Source: Blastocatellia bacterium
GTDB taxonomy: Bacteria; Acidobacteriota; Blastocatellia; UBA7656; JADIYM01
Assembly (NCBI GenBank): GCA_016705245.1
Contig: JADIYM010000009.1
Coordinates: 209,924-273,923 of the forward strand
Length of the DNA stretch: 64,000 nt
Direction: 5' to 3'
The notes under the pieces are model-generated. The model was not told the origin of the DNA. It did not search any database and worked only from the letters and a program-made list of their open reading frames with translations. Shown here in pieces: positions 29,290 to 38,092 of the stretch (position 1 is the first letter of the stretch; every line of letters starts with the position of its first letter). A program made the translations under genes and the position numbers.

Positions 29290-29451
29290 GTGTGTCGCGT
29301 TTCCTCCAGGAAGCTGCGGTGTACAGATGCCCGCACGAGAAGAGAAGGCGTGCGGGAGAACAGGGCATTATATGGACGGGCATGGGCGAGTCAAGGACCA
29401 GAGCGTAAGGCGTACACGAAGGATCAGAACCCCGTGCTAAGGTGGGCGGCC

Positions 29452-29868
29452 ATGGAACGACAAACGCAGGTGGTCGTGGCGGCGATGATCGAGGGAGAGG
29501 ACGGGCGCATCCTCATCGCCGAGCGGCCGGTCGGCAAGTTCATGGCCGGGTGGTGGGAGTTCCCGGGCGGCAAGGTCGAGTTCGGTGAGTCGCCCGAGGA
29601 CGCGCTGGCGAGGGAAGTCCGCGAGGAGCTCGGGATCGAGATCGTCGTCGGCGATCCCTTCCACGCGGTCAACGTCGCGCGGAGCGAGACGACGGCGGTC
29701 TTCGTGGTGTTCTACTGGTGCCGGTGGACGGGCGGCGAGGTGCAGTTGCTGGATGCAGGCGACATCGCGTGGGTAACGGCCGGGGAGCTCGACGACGTGC
29801 GGTTCCTCGAGTCGAACCGGGCGGTGGTGGAGAAGCTCAAGGCCCGGGGGAATGCACCCTCTTCCTGA
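29452..29868 (+). CDS. mutT: NUDIX hydrolase, MutT-type (8-oxo-dGTP diphosphatase)
   Basis: This 138-residue protein has a complete Nudix box: GGKVEFGESPEDALAREVRE and then ELGIE (G-x5-E-x7-REUxEExGU), from residue 39. The N-terminus MERQTQVVVAAMIEGEDGRI and the P-G-G-K context (WWEFPGGKVE) are typical of MutT, which hydrolyses 8-oxo-dGTP and prevents A:T to C:G changes. Related Nudix enzymes act on other nucleotides, so exact specificity is inferred. ATG 29452 begins right at the first strand. The gene is divergent from glnA and followed by a long repeat. Confidence 0.88.
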   Translation: MERQTQVVVAAMIEGEDGRILIAERPVGKFMAGWWEFPGGKVEFGESPEDALAREVREELGIEIVVGDPFHAVNVARSETTAVFVVFYWCRWTGGEVQLLDAGDIAWVTAGELDDVRFLESNRAVVEKLKARGNAPSS

Positions 29869-29880
29869 ATTCCAGTTCTT

Positions 29881-29986
29881 CCTTGGCGCCTTTGCGCCTT
29901 TGCGCCTTTGCGCCTTTGCGTTTTTGCGCCTTTGCGCCTTTGCGCCTTTGCGTGAGATTTCGCGCAAAGGCGCAAAGGCGCCAAGG
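29881..29986. repeat. Palindromic tandem 9-mer repeat, family D, copy 5
   Basis: Tandem copies of gcctttgcg (about nine units, one altered to gtttttgcg) form the left part. Perfect 25-base inverted repeats, 29881-29905 and 29962-29986, begin ccttggcgcctttgcgcctt. It lies between the convergent mutT and ybbR genes. Both strands encode spurious Arg/Lys/Gln- or Leu/Cys-rich frames that should not be called genes. Confidence 0.95.
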
Positions 29987-30000
29987 AAAAAGGGGAAGGC

Positions 30001-30986
30001 CTACTTCTTCACCCGCACCGCCGCCGGACTCACGCTCTCGACCTCCACCCGCGGCGCCATCGGCCCCGACACGGTGATCTGCGGCGTAACCGAAGTCCGG
30101 TTCACGTTCCCCGATCCCGAAATTGTCGCCACGATGTCGAGCTCCGTGATCCGCAGCAGCGCCGGCATCGGCCCCTTCAGCGTTACCGTCACGGTCGCCG
30201 GCTCGAATGTCGGTGCACCGGTCACGCCATCCCCGCCCTCGATCGTCACCGGCACCGTGAACTTTCGCGTCCCCTCGTCCTCCGCGATCTGCACCTTCAG
30301 CACAACCCTGTCCCTCACGAGGATGTCGCCGGTCGAGATGTCGACGTCGACCGGTTCGTCGAAAGATGCAGTCCGGTTGTTCGGGCTCACCGTGGTCGTC
30401 GTCACCTTGTCGATCGTGTCGAGAATGGTCTGCGGCCCCGACAGCGTCACCAACTGCGGCTCGGTCGTCGCCGCCGTAAGCTTGTATCCGTCCGGCAGCG
30501 TCCCTGCGAATCGCGGCTCGACGGCCACGACCTTCGTCCGGATCGGGTCGAGGTCACGCGGACCGAGTCGGGCTCGATCTTCTTGAGCGACACTCCATCA
30601 GGCAGCCCCCGGACCGTCAGCCTCGCAAGCTGCACGCCCTCCGTGAGTTTCGAGAGATCCGCGTGCGCCATCATGTCGCTCGACCGCGTCGCCACCGCGA
30701 TGCGCAACTCGCGAAGCAGGTCTTCGGGACCCTGCACAGTCACGCTCACTTCGGTTGGGTCCGTACTCGTCACCGCATATTGCGCCGGCAGGCTGTCCAG
30801 AGTCACCGCGACGTTCTGAATCGTGATCGGAGCGGCCTGCCGCGTCTGTCCCGCGACCGAGAACCAGATGACGAGCACGACCAGAAGCGCGAGCAACTTG
30901 AGCTTCACGTCGGCAAAGAAGTAGTCGCGCAAACGCGCCATCAGGCGTGCGCTAAGCGTTCTCTCGGTTTTGTCGTTGGTTGCCAA
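30001..30986 (-). CDS. YbbR/CdaR-like protein, interrupted by one frameshift near 30552
   Basis: The combined product is about 328 residues: a membrane anchor (LKLLALLVVLVIWFSVAGQT, residues 28-47) and three to four YbbR domains (for example PITIQNVAVTLDSLPAQYAV; GTRKFTVPVTIEGGDGVTGA). YbbR proteins regulate the CdaA diadenylate cyclase encoded immediately upstream. The frame breaks between PDSVRVT and DPIRTKVVAVEPRFAG; adding one G at about 30552 restores VRVTLDPIRTKVVAVE. A short G run makes a sequencing error plausible. TTG 30986 is the only start upstream of the anchor, 27 bases after cdaA; ATG 30941 is an alternative. Confidence 0.8.
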
Positions 30987-31013
30987 GTCGTTCTCGTTCG
31001 GAGTCGAGCGGCC

Positions 31014-31904
31014 TTATCCGCCGGACGACACCTCGCTAGCCATCTCGGCGGTCGTCTCGATGTCGGGCTGCTTGCGACGGCGTCGACGCTTTCCCTTCAC
31101 GGGGATGACGTTTCCGATCGGTCCGCGCGGTGTGAACGCGCGCCGCAGCGACTCGCGCAGACGCGCACTGTCGAGGTTTCGCGCGATTGCGCCGCTCGAG
31201 ACGAAGCTGATCGTGCCCGTCTCTTCCGACACGACGACCGCCACAGCGTCGCCGTCCTCCGTGATGCCGATCGCGGCGCGGTGGCGCGTGCCGAGCTCCT
31301 TCGAGAGCCTCGGGTTGAGCGTCAACGGCAGGAAGCACCCGGCGGCGGCGATTCGGTCGCCGCGGATGATCACGGCGCCGTCGTGCAACGGCGTGTGCGT
31401 GTCGAAAATCGTGACGAGCAGGTCATAGGTCAACACGGCATCCATCTTCACGCCGAGGTCGATGATGTTCTGCAGTCCGACTTCGCGTTCGATGACGATG
31501 AGCGCGCCGATCTTGCGCGAAGCGAGTCCCGTCGCCGCGAGGACGATCTCGTCGAAGTTGGCGTGCTGGGCCAGGGCGCGCTCACGCAGACGGACAGGAT
31601 TTCGAAGCGTCTTGCCGATGTGCATGAGCGCGGCGCGGATTTCGGTCTGGAAGAGGACGATGATGGCGATCGGCGAATAATTTAGTGCGTAGGCGAGGAT
31701 GGCCTGGACGATGCGAAGGTCGAACCACTTCGCCGCCTGGTAGATGAGGGCGATGACGACGATGCCGAACGATACGGGAACCGCACGCGTCCCGCGCACG
31801 AGCTTGAGCAGCTCGTAGACGAGGACGAACACGATGAGAAAGTCGAGCAGATCGCTGTACTCGACGTTCCTGACGAGCTCCCAGATGTCCGAAAAGGTGA
31901 ACAC
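31014..31904 (-). CDS. cdaA: Diadenylate cyclase CdaA (c-di-AMP synthase)
   Basis: This 296-residue protein has three N-terminal membrane segments (LLDFLIVFVLVYELLKLV; SFGIVVIALIYQAAKW; AILAYALNYSPIAIIVLFQT) and a DisA_N cyclase domain. The active-site motifs are TPLHDGAVIIRGDRI (DGA) and LGTRHRAAIGITEDGD (RHR). Together they condense two ATP to c-di-AMP, which controls potassium and osmotic balance. The C-terminus is a basic tail (GKRRRRRKQP). GTG 31904 is preceded by a GGGG-rich region; it opens with MFTFSDIWELVRNV. It forms an operon with the ybbR gene. Confidence 0.95.
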   Translation of the reverse strand: MFTFSDIWELVRNVEYSDLLDFLIVFVLVYELLKLVRGTRAVPVSFGIVVIALIYQAAKWFDLRIVQAILAYALNYSPIAIIVLFQTEIRAALMHIGKTLRNPVRLRERALAQHANFDEIVLAATGLASRKIGALIVIEREVGLQNIIDLGVKMDAVLTYDLLVTIFDTHTPLHDGAVIIRGDRIAAAGCFLPLTLNPRLSKELGTRHRAAIGITEDGDAVAVVVSEETGTISFVSSGAIARNLDSARLRESLRRAFTPRGPIGNVIPVKGKRRRRRKQPDIETTAEMASEVSSGG

Positions 31905-31972
31905 GGTGCGCCCCCGCTGACAACGGACCCAGAATGCCAGTGTACGTTGCTTCTCGTCATGGCGACAAGTGG

Positions 31973-32090
31973 TGGATTAGACAGGATTGCAGGATTAACT
32001 GGATTAACACGATCTGTCTGGGTATTTTGGACGGCCTCCCGGTAACCATAGAGAATCCTGTTAATCCTGATAATCCTCTAATCCTGTCAA
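31973..32090. repeat. Palindromic repeat, family G (GGATTAAC-type)
   Basis: ggattagacaggattgcagg and attaactggattaacac form the left arm; aatcctgttaatcctgataa and tcctctaatcctgtc form the right arm. The arms consist of degenerate ggattaaca units and flank a central segment near 32030. It lies between the divergent cdaA and tRNA-Leu/WD40 genes. Confidence 0.85.
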
Positions 32091-32161
32091 CTCTCCTCTC
32101 TTTGACCTTCAGACGGGGCCGCTGCTACACTCCCGGCGCCTGTATCGGGCTCTTTTCAGAA

Positions 32162-32245
<84 letters not shown>

Positions 32246-32312
32246 TTCGCACCCTGTTCGCTCTCCCGAATCGCGAGACAGCAGCACCAATCGAGTGCTG
32301 GAGGCCCGCTCC

Positions 32313-35147
32313 ATGCCGATCGACTTCAATCTGCTCAAGACCCTCGCCGGGCACAGTTATGACGTCAACTCCGTAGCCTTTTCGCGCGACGGGAAACTGC
32401 TTGCGTCGGGCGGAGGCGACGGCACTGTCCGCATCTGGAGCGTCGCCGACCCGGGACAGATCGGTACCGCCGAACACGGCGAGTGGATCAACTCGGTCTG
32501 CTTCGCCCCGTCCGGCCAGCACATCGCCTCTGGCTCGCGCGACGGCTCGGCGAAGCTCTTCACCGTCGAGACGGGACAGATCCTCGGAACCATCCAGGCT
32601 CACCCGGGAAAAAACGTGAGCACGGTCGTTTTTTCGCCCGACGGACGGCGGCTCGTCACGGCCGGCGGCGACGGTCACGTCCGCATCTTCGACCTCAAGG
32701 AAAAGAAGATCGAGCGCGATCTCGCGGCGCACACTGGCTGGGTCTGGGGCGCGACGTTTTCGTCGCTCGGCGAACGGTTGCTGACGTGCGGTTCGGACGG
32801 TGCCGCGCACATCTGGTCGACCGAAACGGGCACGCCGCTCGTTACGTTCGGCGGCCATGCGGACGACGTCCTGTCGGCGGCGTTTTCGCCCGACGATCAC
32901 TTCGTCGTGACCGCGTGCAAGGACGGCGGTCTTTCGTTCTGGGAGGTCGACTCGGGCCGAATGCTCTTCCGCGTCGTCGCGCACGAGGGCGCCGCGAACT
33001 CGGTGAACTATGCACCCGACGGACTGCACATCGTGACCGCCGGCGCCGACCACCTCATCAACGTCTGGGCGATCGAGACAATGGAGAAGGTCCGCGTGTT
33101 GTCGGGGCACCAGGACTATGTGGCGTGCGCGGTTTTTTCGCGCGACGGACATCGGATGGCGTCCTGCGGCGGGGACGGCACGGTGAAGATCTGGGAAGTG
33201 ACGGACAAGGCGGCGTATTCGACGACGTCGAGCTTCGATCCCGAGCTCGAGATCGAGCACGAGGACGCGCATCGTCCCGAGGTCGTGTCTTCGGTCTACG
33301 CAGCGGGCAAGATCATCGCCGAGTCGACGCTCAAGGGCGGACTGCGCGTCGCGCTGCTCGCGTCGGCGCGCGACAAGTACTCGCTCGCCATCGGCGACGG
33401 CCAGCGGACGGCGGTGACTGTTGCGGGCGACCAGGTGAACGTCATCAGCGGGACTGGAACGGTTCTGCTCAAGTATGACATCGCGAAAAACGAGATCGTC
33501 TACGACCGAACCGAGGGCGCCTCGGCGCCGTGGGCCGACGAAAAGGACTCCACTGCAGTGCGGACTGTCGACCCGAACCTCGAGAACTTCGGCGCCGGCG
33601 GCGGATCCGGCGGACTCGGCATGCAGTTCGATCTCGAGCGCACGGCCGGCGGCGGGTATCAGTCCTTCGAGCGCCACGGCCGGTCGCTCGCCAGAGAGCG
33701 GATGATGTCGGGCCACACGCTGCGCGTCGTCCAGTTCGATGCCGATACGATCTATGTGCTCTTCGATCAGAACGACGAGCCGACGATCATCGTGCGCGGA
33801 GAGAACCTCGACGTCCGCGACATTTTCGGAAAGCCGTCGTTCCGGATGAACCTGCGGTCGCTCGAGCCCGTCGTCAGCCGTCGGAGTGCGACAGACTTCG
33901 GCGGCGAAGCACACCTAATGGGCGACGGATCGATCGTCGAGACCGGTTTTGCCGGATCGCCCGAGCTCGCGCCGCTCCCGGCGCGCGATCCGCTGCTCGT
34001 GCACGGCCTGACCGAGATGCTCTCGGAGGAAACGGGCGGGCGGATTCACAAGCTCATCGAGAAGGCTGTCTGGCAGAACGCGTCCGACATCCACGTGCCG
34101 TCGGGTTCACCGGTGCAGATGCGCCGGTACGGACGACTTCAGCAACTCGGAGTGCGCAACCACTCGGCGGAGGAAGTCGAGTCGATGATCCTCGAGATCC
34201 TCACGCCCGAGCAGCAGGAGCGCTTTCTCGAGACGAACGACCTCGACTTCAGTTACGAGATCAAGGGGGTGGGGCGCTTCCGGGCAAACGTCTGCCGGCA
34301 GCACAGGGGCATCGACGCAACGTTTCGCATCGTTCCGGATGCGATCCCGACCTTCGAGCAGCTCGGCTTGCCACAGTCGATTCTGCCGCTCACGAAACAC
34401 CACAACGGCCTCGTGCTCATTACCGGGCCCGCTGGCCAGGGCAAGTCGACGACGATTGCGTGTCTCGTCGACCTCATCAACTCAGAGAAGCCGCACCACA
34501 TCATCACGGTCGAGGATCCGATCGAGTTCGTCCATCCGATCAAGGTCGCCGTCGTGAACCAGCGCGAGGTCGGAAAACACACCAAGTCGTTCGCGAACGC
34601 GCTGCGCGCATCGCTGCGCGAGGATCCTGACGTGATCGTTGTTGGCGAGATGCGCGACCTCGAGACGATCGCACTCGCGATCACTGCGTCCGAGACGGGC
34701 CACCTCGTGTTCGGGTCTCTCATGACGTCGAGCGCGGCGCAGACGATCGACCGGATACTCGACTCGTTTCCGGCGGGACAGCAGGCGCAGATCCGTACGA
34801 TGCTGTCCGAGTCGCTTCGGGGCATCGTCTCGCAGCAGCTCGTGCCGACTACGGATGGTGAAGGCCGCGTGCTTGCCTGCGAAGTGCTGCTCGGGACGGC
34901 GGCCGTCGCGAACCTCATCCGGGAGCGCAAGACGTTCCAGCTGCCGTCGGTGATGCAGACGAGCCGCAACATCGGCATGCAGCGGATGGACGATTCGCTT
35001 TTCGATCTCTATTCGGCCGGAAGAATCGGCCCCGAGAACGCGCTGCGGTATTCGCAGGACCCGAAAGCGATGGAGGCGCGGTTGCGACCGAAGGCCGGGG
35101 GCGCACCGGGCGCCGAGGTTCCGGCCCCGGGTGGTCGCCGCGTGTGA
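32313..35147 (+). CDS. WD40 beta-propeller fused to a PilT/GspE-type ATPase
   Basis: This 944-residue protein is an unusual fusion. Residues 8-300 hold seven WD40 repeats (LASGGGDGTVRIWSV, LVTAGGDGHVRIFDL, IVTAGADHLINVWAI, MASCGGDGTVKIWEV). The middle (300-590) is unclassified and includes Gly-rich GAGGGSGGLG. From about 590 it is a PilT-like ATPase: QNASDIHVPSGSPVQMRRYG, the Walker A GPAGQGKSTTIACL near residue 703, the Asp box TVEDPIEFVHP and the Walker B IVVGEMRDLET. The usual His box reads GSLMTSSAAQTIDR, with Met in place of the conserved His, so catalysis may be altered. ATG 32313 has GGAGG upstream. It precedes a canonical pilT. Confidence 0.92.
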   Translation: MPIDFNLLKTLAGHSYDVNSVAFSRDGKLLASGGGDGTVRIWSVADPGQIGTAEHGEWINSVCFAPSGQHIASGSRDGSAKLFTVETGQILGTIQAHPGKNVSTVVFSPDGRRLVTAGGDGHVRIFDLKEKKIERDLAAHTGWVWGATFSSLGERLLTCGSDGAAHIWSTETGTPLVTFGGHADDVLSAAFSPDDHFVVTACKDGGLSFWEVDSGRMLFRVVAHEGAANSVNYAPDGLHIVTAGADHLINVWAIETMEKVRVLSGHQDYVACAVFSRDGHRMASCGGDGTVKIWEVTDKAAYSTTSSFDPELEIEHEDAHRPEVVSSVYAAGKIIAESTLKGGLRVALLASARDKYSLAIGDGQRTAVTVAGDQVNVISGTGTVLLKYDIAKNEIVYDRTEGASAPWADEKDSTAVRTVDPNLENFGAGGGSGGLGMQFDLERTAGGGYQSFERHGRSLARERMMSGHTLRVVQFDADTIYVLFDQNDEPTIIVRGENLDVRDIFGKPSFRMNLRSLEPVVSRRSATDFGGEAHLMGDGSIVETGFAGSPELAPLPARDPLLVHGLTEMLSEETGGRIHKLIEKAVWQNASDIHVPSGSPVQMRRYGRLQQLGVRNHSAEEVESMILEILTPEQQERFLETNDLDFSYEIKGVGRFRANVCRQHRGIDATFRIVPDAIPTFEQLGLPQSILPLTKHHNGLVLITGPAGQGKSTTIACLVDLINSEKPHHIITVEDPIEFVHPIKVAVVNQREVGKHTKSFANALRASLREDPDVIVVGEMRDLETIALAITASETGHLVFGSLMTSSAAQTIDRILDSFPAGQQAQIRTMLSESLRGIVSQQLVPTTDGEGRVLACEVLLGTAAVANLIRERKTFQLPSVMQTSRNIGMQRMDDSLFDLYSAGRIGPENALRYSQDPKAMEARLRPKAGGAPGAEVPAPGGRRV

Positions 35148-35192
35148 GCCCGCTCCCGATGATCATCAAGTCTGCTCGAACGTGAGGCACGA

Positions 35193-36398
35193 ATGGCCCG
35201 ACTCGATTCCCTCTTCCACGAAATGCAGGACCGGGGTGCCTCGGACCTCCACATCGTCGTCGGCCGTCCGCCGATGATACGCACCCGCGGCGACCTGGTC
35301 GAAACGGAGCACGAGCGCTTGACGGCTTCCAAGGCCGAGGAGCTCATCGTCGAGATCCTCACTCCCGCGCAGCACGAACAGGTCGGGCAGCACCTCGATC
35401 TCGACTTTGCCTACGAGTTGCCCGGTCTCGCACGTTTCCGTGCGAACGTGATGCACCAGCATCGCGGGCTTGGCGCGGTGTTTCGTATCATTCCGACTGA
35501 CATCATGACGCTCGACCAGCTCGGCATGCCGCCGGCGGTCCGCAAGCTTGCCGAGATGCCTGCAGGACTGATCCTGGTGACCGGCCCGACCGGTAGCGGC
35601 AAGTCGACCACGCTCGCGGGCATGATCGATCACATCAACGAAACGCGTGAAGCGCACATTCTCACGATCGAAGATCCCCTCGAGTTCATTCACCAGCCGA
35701 AGAAGTGCCTCATCACGCAGCGCGAGGTTGGAGCGCATACCGAGAACTTCGCAAGCGCGCTGCGCGTGGCGGGACGTCAGGATCCCGACATCATCCTCGT
35801 CGGCGAGATGCGCGACCTCGAGACGATCTCTCTCGCGCTGACGTCGGCTGCGTGCGGACTGCTCGTGTTTGGCACGTTGCACACGAACAGCGCAATCAAG
35901 ACGGTGGATCGCATCATCGATGCGTACCCGCCCGAGGAACAGAACCAGGTTCGTGCGATGCTCGCCGACTCGCTGAGCGGCGTCGTGGCGCAGCAGCTCG
36001 TGAAGACGACGGACAACAAGCGCTGCGCGGCCGTCGAGATCCTCATTGGTGGCCGGGCGCTCGGTAACATCATCCGCGAGGGCAAGACGTCGATGATCCC
36101 GTCCTACATGCAGTCCGGATCGGGCGAAGGCATGCAGACGATGGATCAGGCGCTCGTCGCGCTCGTGCAGGCCGGCAGGATCACTGCTGAGGACGCAATG
36201 ACGAAGGCGACCGACAAGACGGTGTTCGAACGTCTCGTTGCGGGTGGCCCCGGTGCCGCCATCGGCGGAATTCCTCCCATCGGAGGCCCGCCGCCCGGTG
36301 CGGTTCCGCGGCCGGGTCCTCCACCGGGTGCGACGCCCCGGCAGCCGGGTCAGTCCGGATTTCCACCGCCACAGCGTCCGCCGATCGGACGGAGGTAG
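35193..36398 (+). CDS. pilT: Type IV pilus retraction ATPase PilT
   Basis: This 401-residue protein is a complete PilT. The N-terminal PAS-like domain starts MARLDSLFHEMQDRGASDLH. Walker A is GPTGSGKSTT (131-140), the Asp box is TIEDPLEFIHQPKK, Walker B is IILVGEMRDLET, and the His box TLHTNSAIKTVDRI is intact. QAGRITAEDAMTKATD is the AIRAG-like C-terminal element. It hydrolyses ATP to depolymerise type IV pilin. The C-terminus (from about residue 350) is an unusual Gly/Pro-rich tail (IGGIPPIGGPPPGAVPRPGP). It is 45 bases after the WD40-PilT fusion and 6 bases before the ankyrin gene, so all three form an operon. Confidence 0.97.
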   Translation: MARLDSLFHEMQDRGASDLHIVVGRPPMIRTRGDLVETEHERLTASKAEELIVEILTPAQHEQVGQHLDLDFAYELPGLARFRANVMHQHRGLGAVFRIIPTDIMTLDQLGMPPAVRKLAEMPAGLILVTGPTGSGKSTTLAGMIDHINETREAHILTIEDPLEFIHQPKKCLITQREVGAHTENFASALRVAGRQDPDIILVGEMRDLETISLALTSAACGLLVFGTLHTNSAIKTVDRIIDAYPPEEQNQVRAMLADSLSGVVAQQLVKTTDNKRCAAVEILIGGRALGNIIREGKTSMIPSYMQSGSGEGMQTMDQALVALVQAGRITAEDAMTKATDKTVFERLVAGGPGAAIGGIPPIGGPPPGAVPRPGPPPGATPRQPGQSGFPPPQRPPIGRR

Positions 36399-36404
36399 GA
36401 CGAG

Positions 36405-37073
36405 GTGGCCGACACGACCGAGCTCTTCGAAGCCATCGCGGCGGGCGACGTGGACCGCGTTCGCGCTGCGCTCGCCGGGAATCCGTCGCTCGCCAGCGCC
36501 GCGAACGAAGGCGGTGTTTCGGCGGTCCTGATGGCGCTCTATTGTCAGAAGCGCGACGTGGCGGACGCGATTCTAGCGGCGGGTGCGCCGCTCAATATCT
36601 GGGAGGCCGCGGCGACCGGACGGACGGATCGCGTACGGGAGCTTCTGGCGGAGGATCGCTCGCTCGTGACGGCCTATGCACCGGACGGTTTCTATCCGCT
36701 CGGGCTCGCGGTTTTTTTTGGTCATCCCGAGACGGCGCACGTGCTGGTGGACCACGGTGCGGACATCAACCAGCCTGCCAGGAACGCCATGCAGGTGACG
36801 CCCCTGCACGCTGCGGCGGCGGCCGGGCAGACTGACTTTGCCTGCGACCTGCTGGAGCTCGGAGCCGACCCGAACGTCCGGCAGATGGCTGGTTTCACCC
36901 CGCTGCACGAGGCCGCGAGGCAGGGGAACTTCACGCTCGTCGACAGGTTGATTGCCCACGGCGCCGACGTGGATGACACGGCCGACGACGGACGAAAGCC
37001 ACTGACGTTCGCCCAGGAGAGCGGCTCGAGCGACGTCATAGCGCTACTCGAGAGCTACGGCGCGACGACGTAG
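36405..37073 (+). CDS. Ankyrin-repeat protein
   Basis: This 222-residue protein is almost entirely ankyrin repeats, about six units: FEAIAAGDVDRVRAALAGNP, TGRTDRVRELLAEDRSLV, YPLGLAVFFGHPETAHVLVD, TPLHAAAAAGQTDFACDLLE, TPLHEAARQGNFTLVDRLIA and KPLTFAQESGSSDVIALLES. Ankyrin repeats are protein-binding modules. GTG 36405 starts six bases after pilT stops, with GGAGG immediately upstream inside the pilT end. The position suggests that it works with the pilus ATPases, but the partner is unknown. No signal peptide. Confidence 0.9.
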   Translation: MADTTELFEAIAAGDVDRVRAALAGNPSLASAANEGGVSAVLMALYCQKRDVADAILAAGAPLNIWEAAATGRTDRVRELLAEDRSLVTAYAPDGFYPLGLAVFFGHPETAHVLVDHGADINQPARNAMQVTPLHAAAAAGQTDFACDLLELGADPNVRQMAGFTPLHEAARQGNFTLVDRLIAHGADVDDTADDGRKPLTFAQESGSSDVIALLESYGATT

Positions 37074-37089
37074 AACGGAGAGAACGACG

Positions 37090-37506
37090 TCACGCCGGGA
37101 TAGGCTCGAGGGCGGCGACGAACGCAGCAGTGTCCTCGTAGACCTGGTAGCGGACGACCTTGCCGTCGCGGACCTCGATGATGGCAACCCAGTCGATCTC
37201 GACTATTCGCCCGGTCGCGAGCATTCGATCGCGGCTGTGTCCAATCACGACAACAGTGTCGCCATCGGCAATGAATCGTCGAGGCTCGAAAACTTCGAAC
37301 ACGAGCGTGCCGGCGAGCACGGCAAGAAGCCGACCGATCGACTCGCGCCCTTTCCACGTCCCGGCGAACGGCAGAATCTCAGGCGGCCCCGGCATCACCC
37401 ACTCGATGTCGTCGTGGAGCGCCGTGAGGAGCTCGATTATGTCCGTTTCAGCGAACGCGTCGTACAGGCGCCGCACCAGCGCCAGATTCGTATCGGTCGG
37501 CACCAT
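37090..37506 (-). CDS. SnoaL-like (NTF2 fold) protein
   Basis: This 138-residue protein has the SnoaL-like pattern: NLALVRRLYDAFAETDIIEL then LLTALHDDIEWVMPGPPEIL and the C-terminal strands IDWVAIIEVRDGKVVRYQVY. The family includes polyketide cyclases and limonene-epoxide-hydrolase-like enzymes and many ligand-binding proteins; catalysis cannot be inferred. ATG 37506 opens MVPTDTNLALV. It is divergently arranged from perR, with about 127 bases between. Confidence 0.85.
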   Translation of the reverse strand: MVPTDTNLALVRRLYDAFAETDIIELLTALHDDIEWVMPGPPEILPFAGTWKGRESIGRLLAVLAGTLVFEVFEPRRFIADGDTVVVIGHSRDRMLATGRIVEIDWVAIIEVRDGKVVRYQVYEDTAAFVAALEPIPA

Positions 37507-37596
37507 TCGTTCTCCCGTTTCGGACCTGTTGACCGCAGTTTACTGCAATCCCGGGACGGCCATCAGTCGTCCCCGACACGACCCTGAAAAAAGTTC

Positions 37597-37627
37597 TTGA
37601 CTGGTTCCATATTTAGAATTAGTCTAA
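37597..37627 (+). promoter_or_regulatory. perR promoter with candidate PerR box
   Basis: A -35 TTGACT at 37597-37602 and -10 TAGTCT at 37620-37625 (17-base spacing) precede perR. TTAGAATTAGTCTAA at 37613-37627 matches 12 of 15 positions of the PerR-type box TTATAATNATTATAA and overlaps the -10 element, fitting autorepression. Confidence 0.6.
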
Positions 37628-37633
37628 GCGCCG

Positions 37634-38065
37634 ATGTCGAGATTGAGCCAGGAAGCCGTCGAAGAGATGACCCGCGTTCGCGGTCTGAAGATGACCCCGC
37701 AACGGCGGATGATCGTCGATTACCTGCAGGCGGCTGAGAACCATCCGACGGCCGATGACATTCTTTCCGCGGTCAATGCCCGTTTTCCGATGACGTCGCG
37801 GGCGACGGTCTACAACACGCTTCACTGGTTGAGGTCGGCCGGGATGGTCCGCGAGGTGTTCGAGGGCGGCGACGTCCGCTTCGATCCGAACACGACGAGC
37901 CATCATCATTTCGTGTGCCGCTCTTGCGGGCGGATCGACGACGTCGAGTTCGACACGGTCGGGAACGTCGCGTTCTGCGCGCTTCCGGGCCGGCAAGAGA
38001 TCCAGAGTTACGAAGTCACGCTCCGCGGCCTGTGCGCCACGTGCCAACCGGTGCACTCGCCGTAG
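37634..38065 (+). CDS. perR: Fur-family peroxide regulator (PerR-like)
   Basis: This 143-residue Fur-family repressor begins with the winged helix (GLKMTPQRRMIVDYLQAAEN; MTSRATVYNTLHWLRSAGMV). The metal-binding HHH segment TTSHHHFVCRSCGRI follows, and two CxxC pairs (CRSCG and CATCQ) bind structural zinc. Adjacency to AhpC/AhpD genes and matching boxes point to PerR rather than iron-sensing Fur. PerR senses peroxide through metal-catalysed His oxidation. ATG 37634 is seven bases after the candidate box. A T-rich terminator follows the stop, but read-through into ahpC is possible. Confidence 0.9.
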   Translation: MSRLSQEAVEEMTRVRGLKMTPQRRMIVDYLQAAENHPTADDILSAVNARFPMTSRATVYNTLHWLRSAGMVREVFEGGDVRFDPNTTSHHHFVCRSCGRIDDVEFDTVGNVAFCALPGRQEIQSYEVTLRGLCATCQPVHSP

Positions 38066-38083
38066 ACGGCAGGCTTTTTTTTT
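38059..38083 (+). terminator. Weak intrinsic terminator after perR
   Basis: A four-base stem, gccg-taga-cggc, overlaps the perR stop codon and is followed by agg and nine T residues. The short stem suggests partial termination. Confidence 0.55.
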
Positions 38084-38092
38084 TCGCTGATA

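Noticed and set aside
29437..29967. Lys/Arg/Gln-rich minus-strand ORF (RKGAKAQRRKNAKAQRRKGA type)
   Set aside because: Produced by translating the tandem 9-mer palindrome and the antisense of mutT; a well-known kind of false gene.
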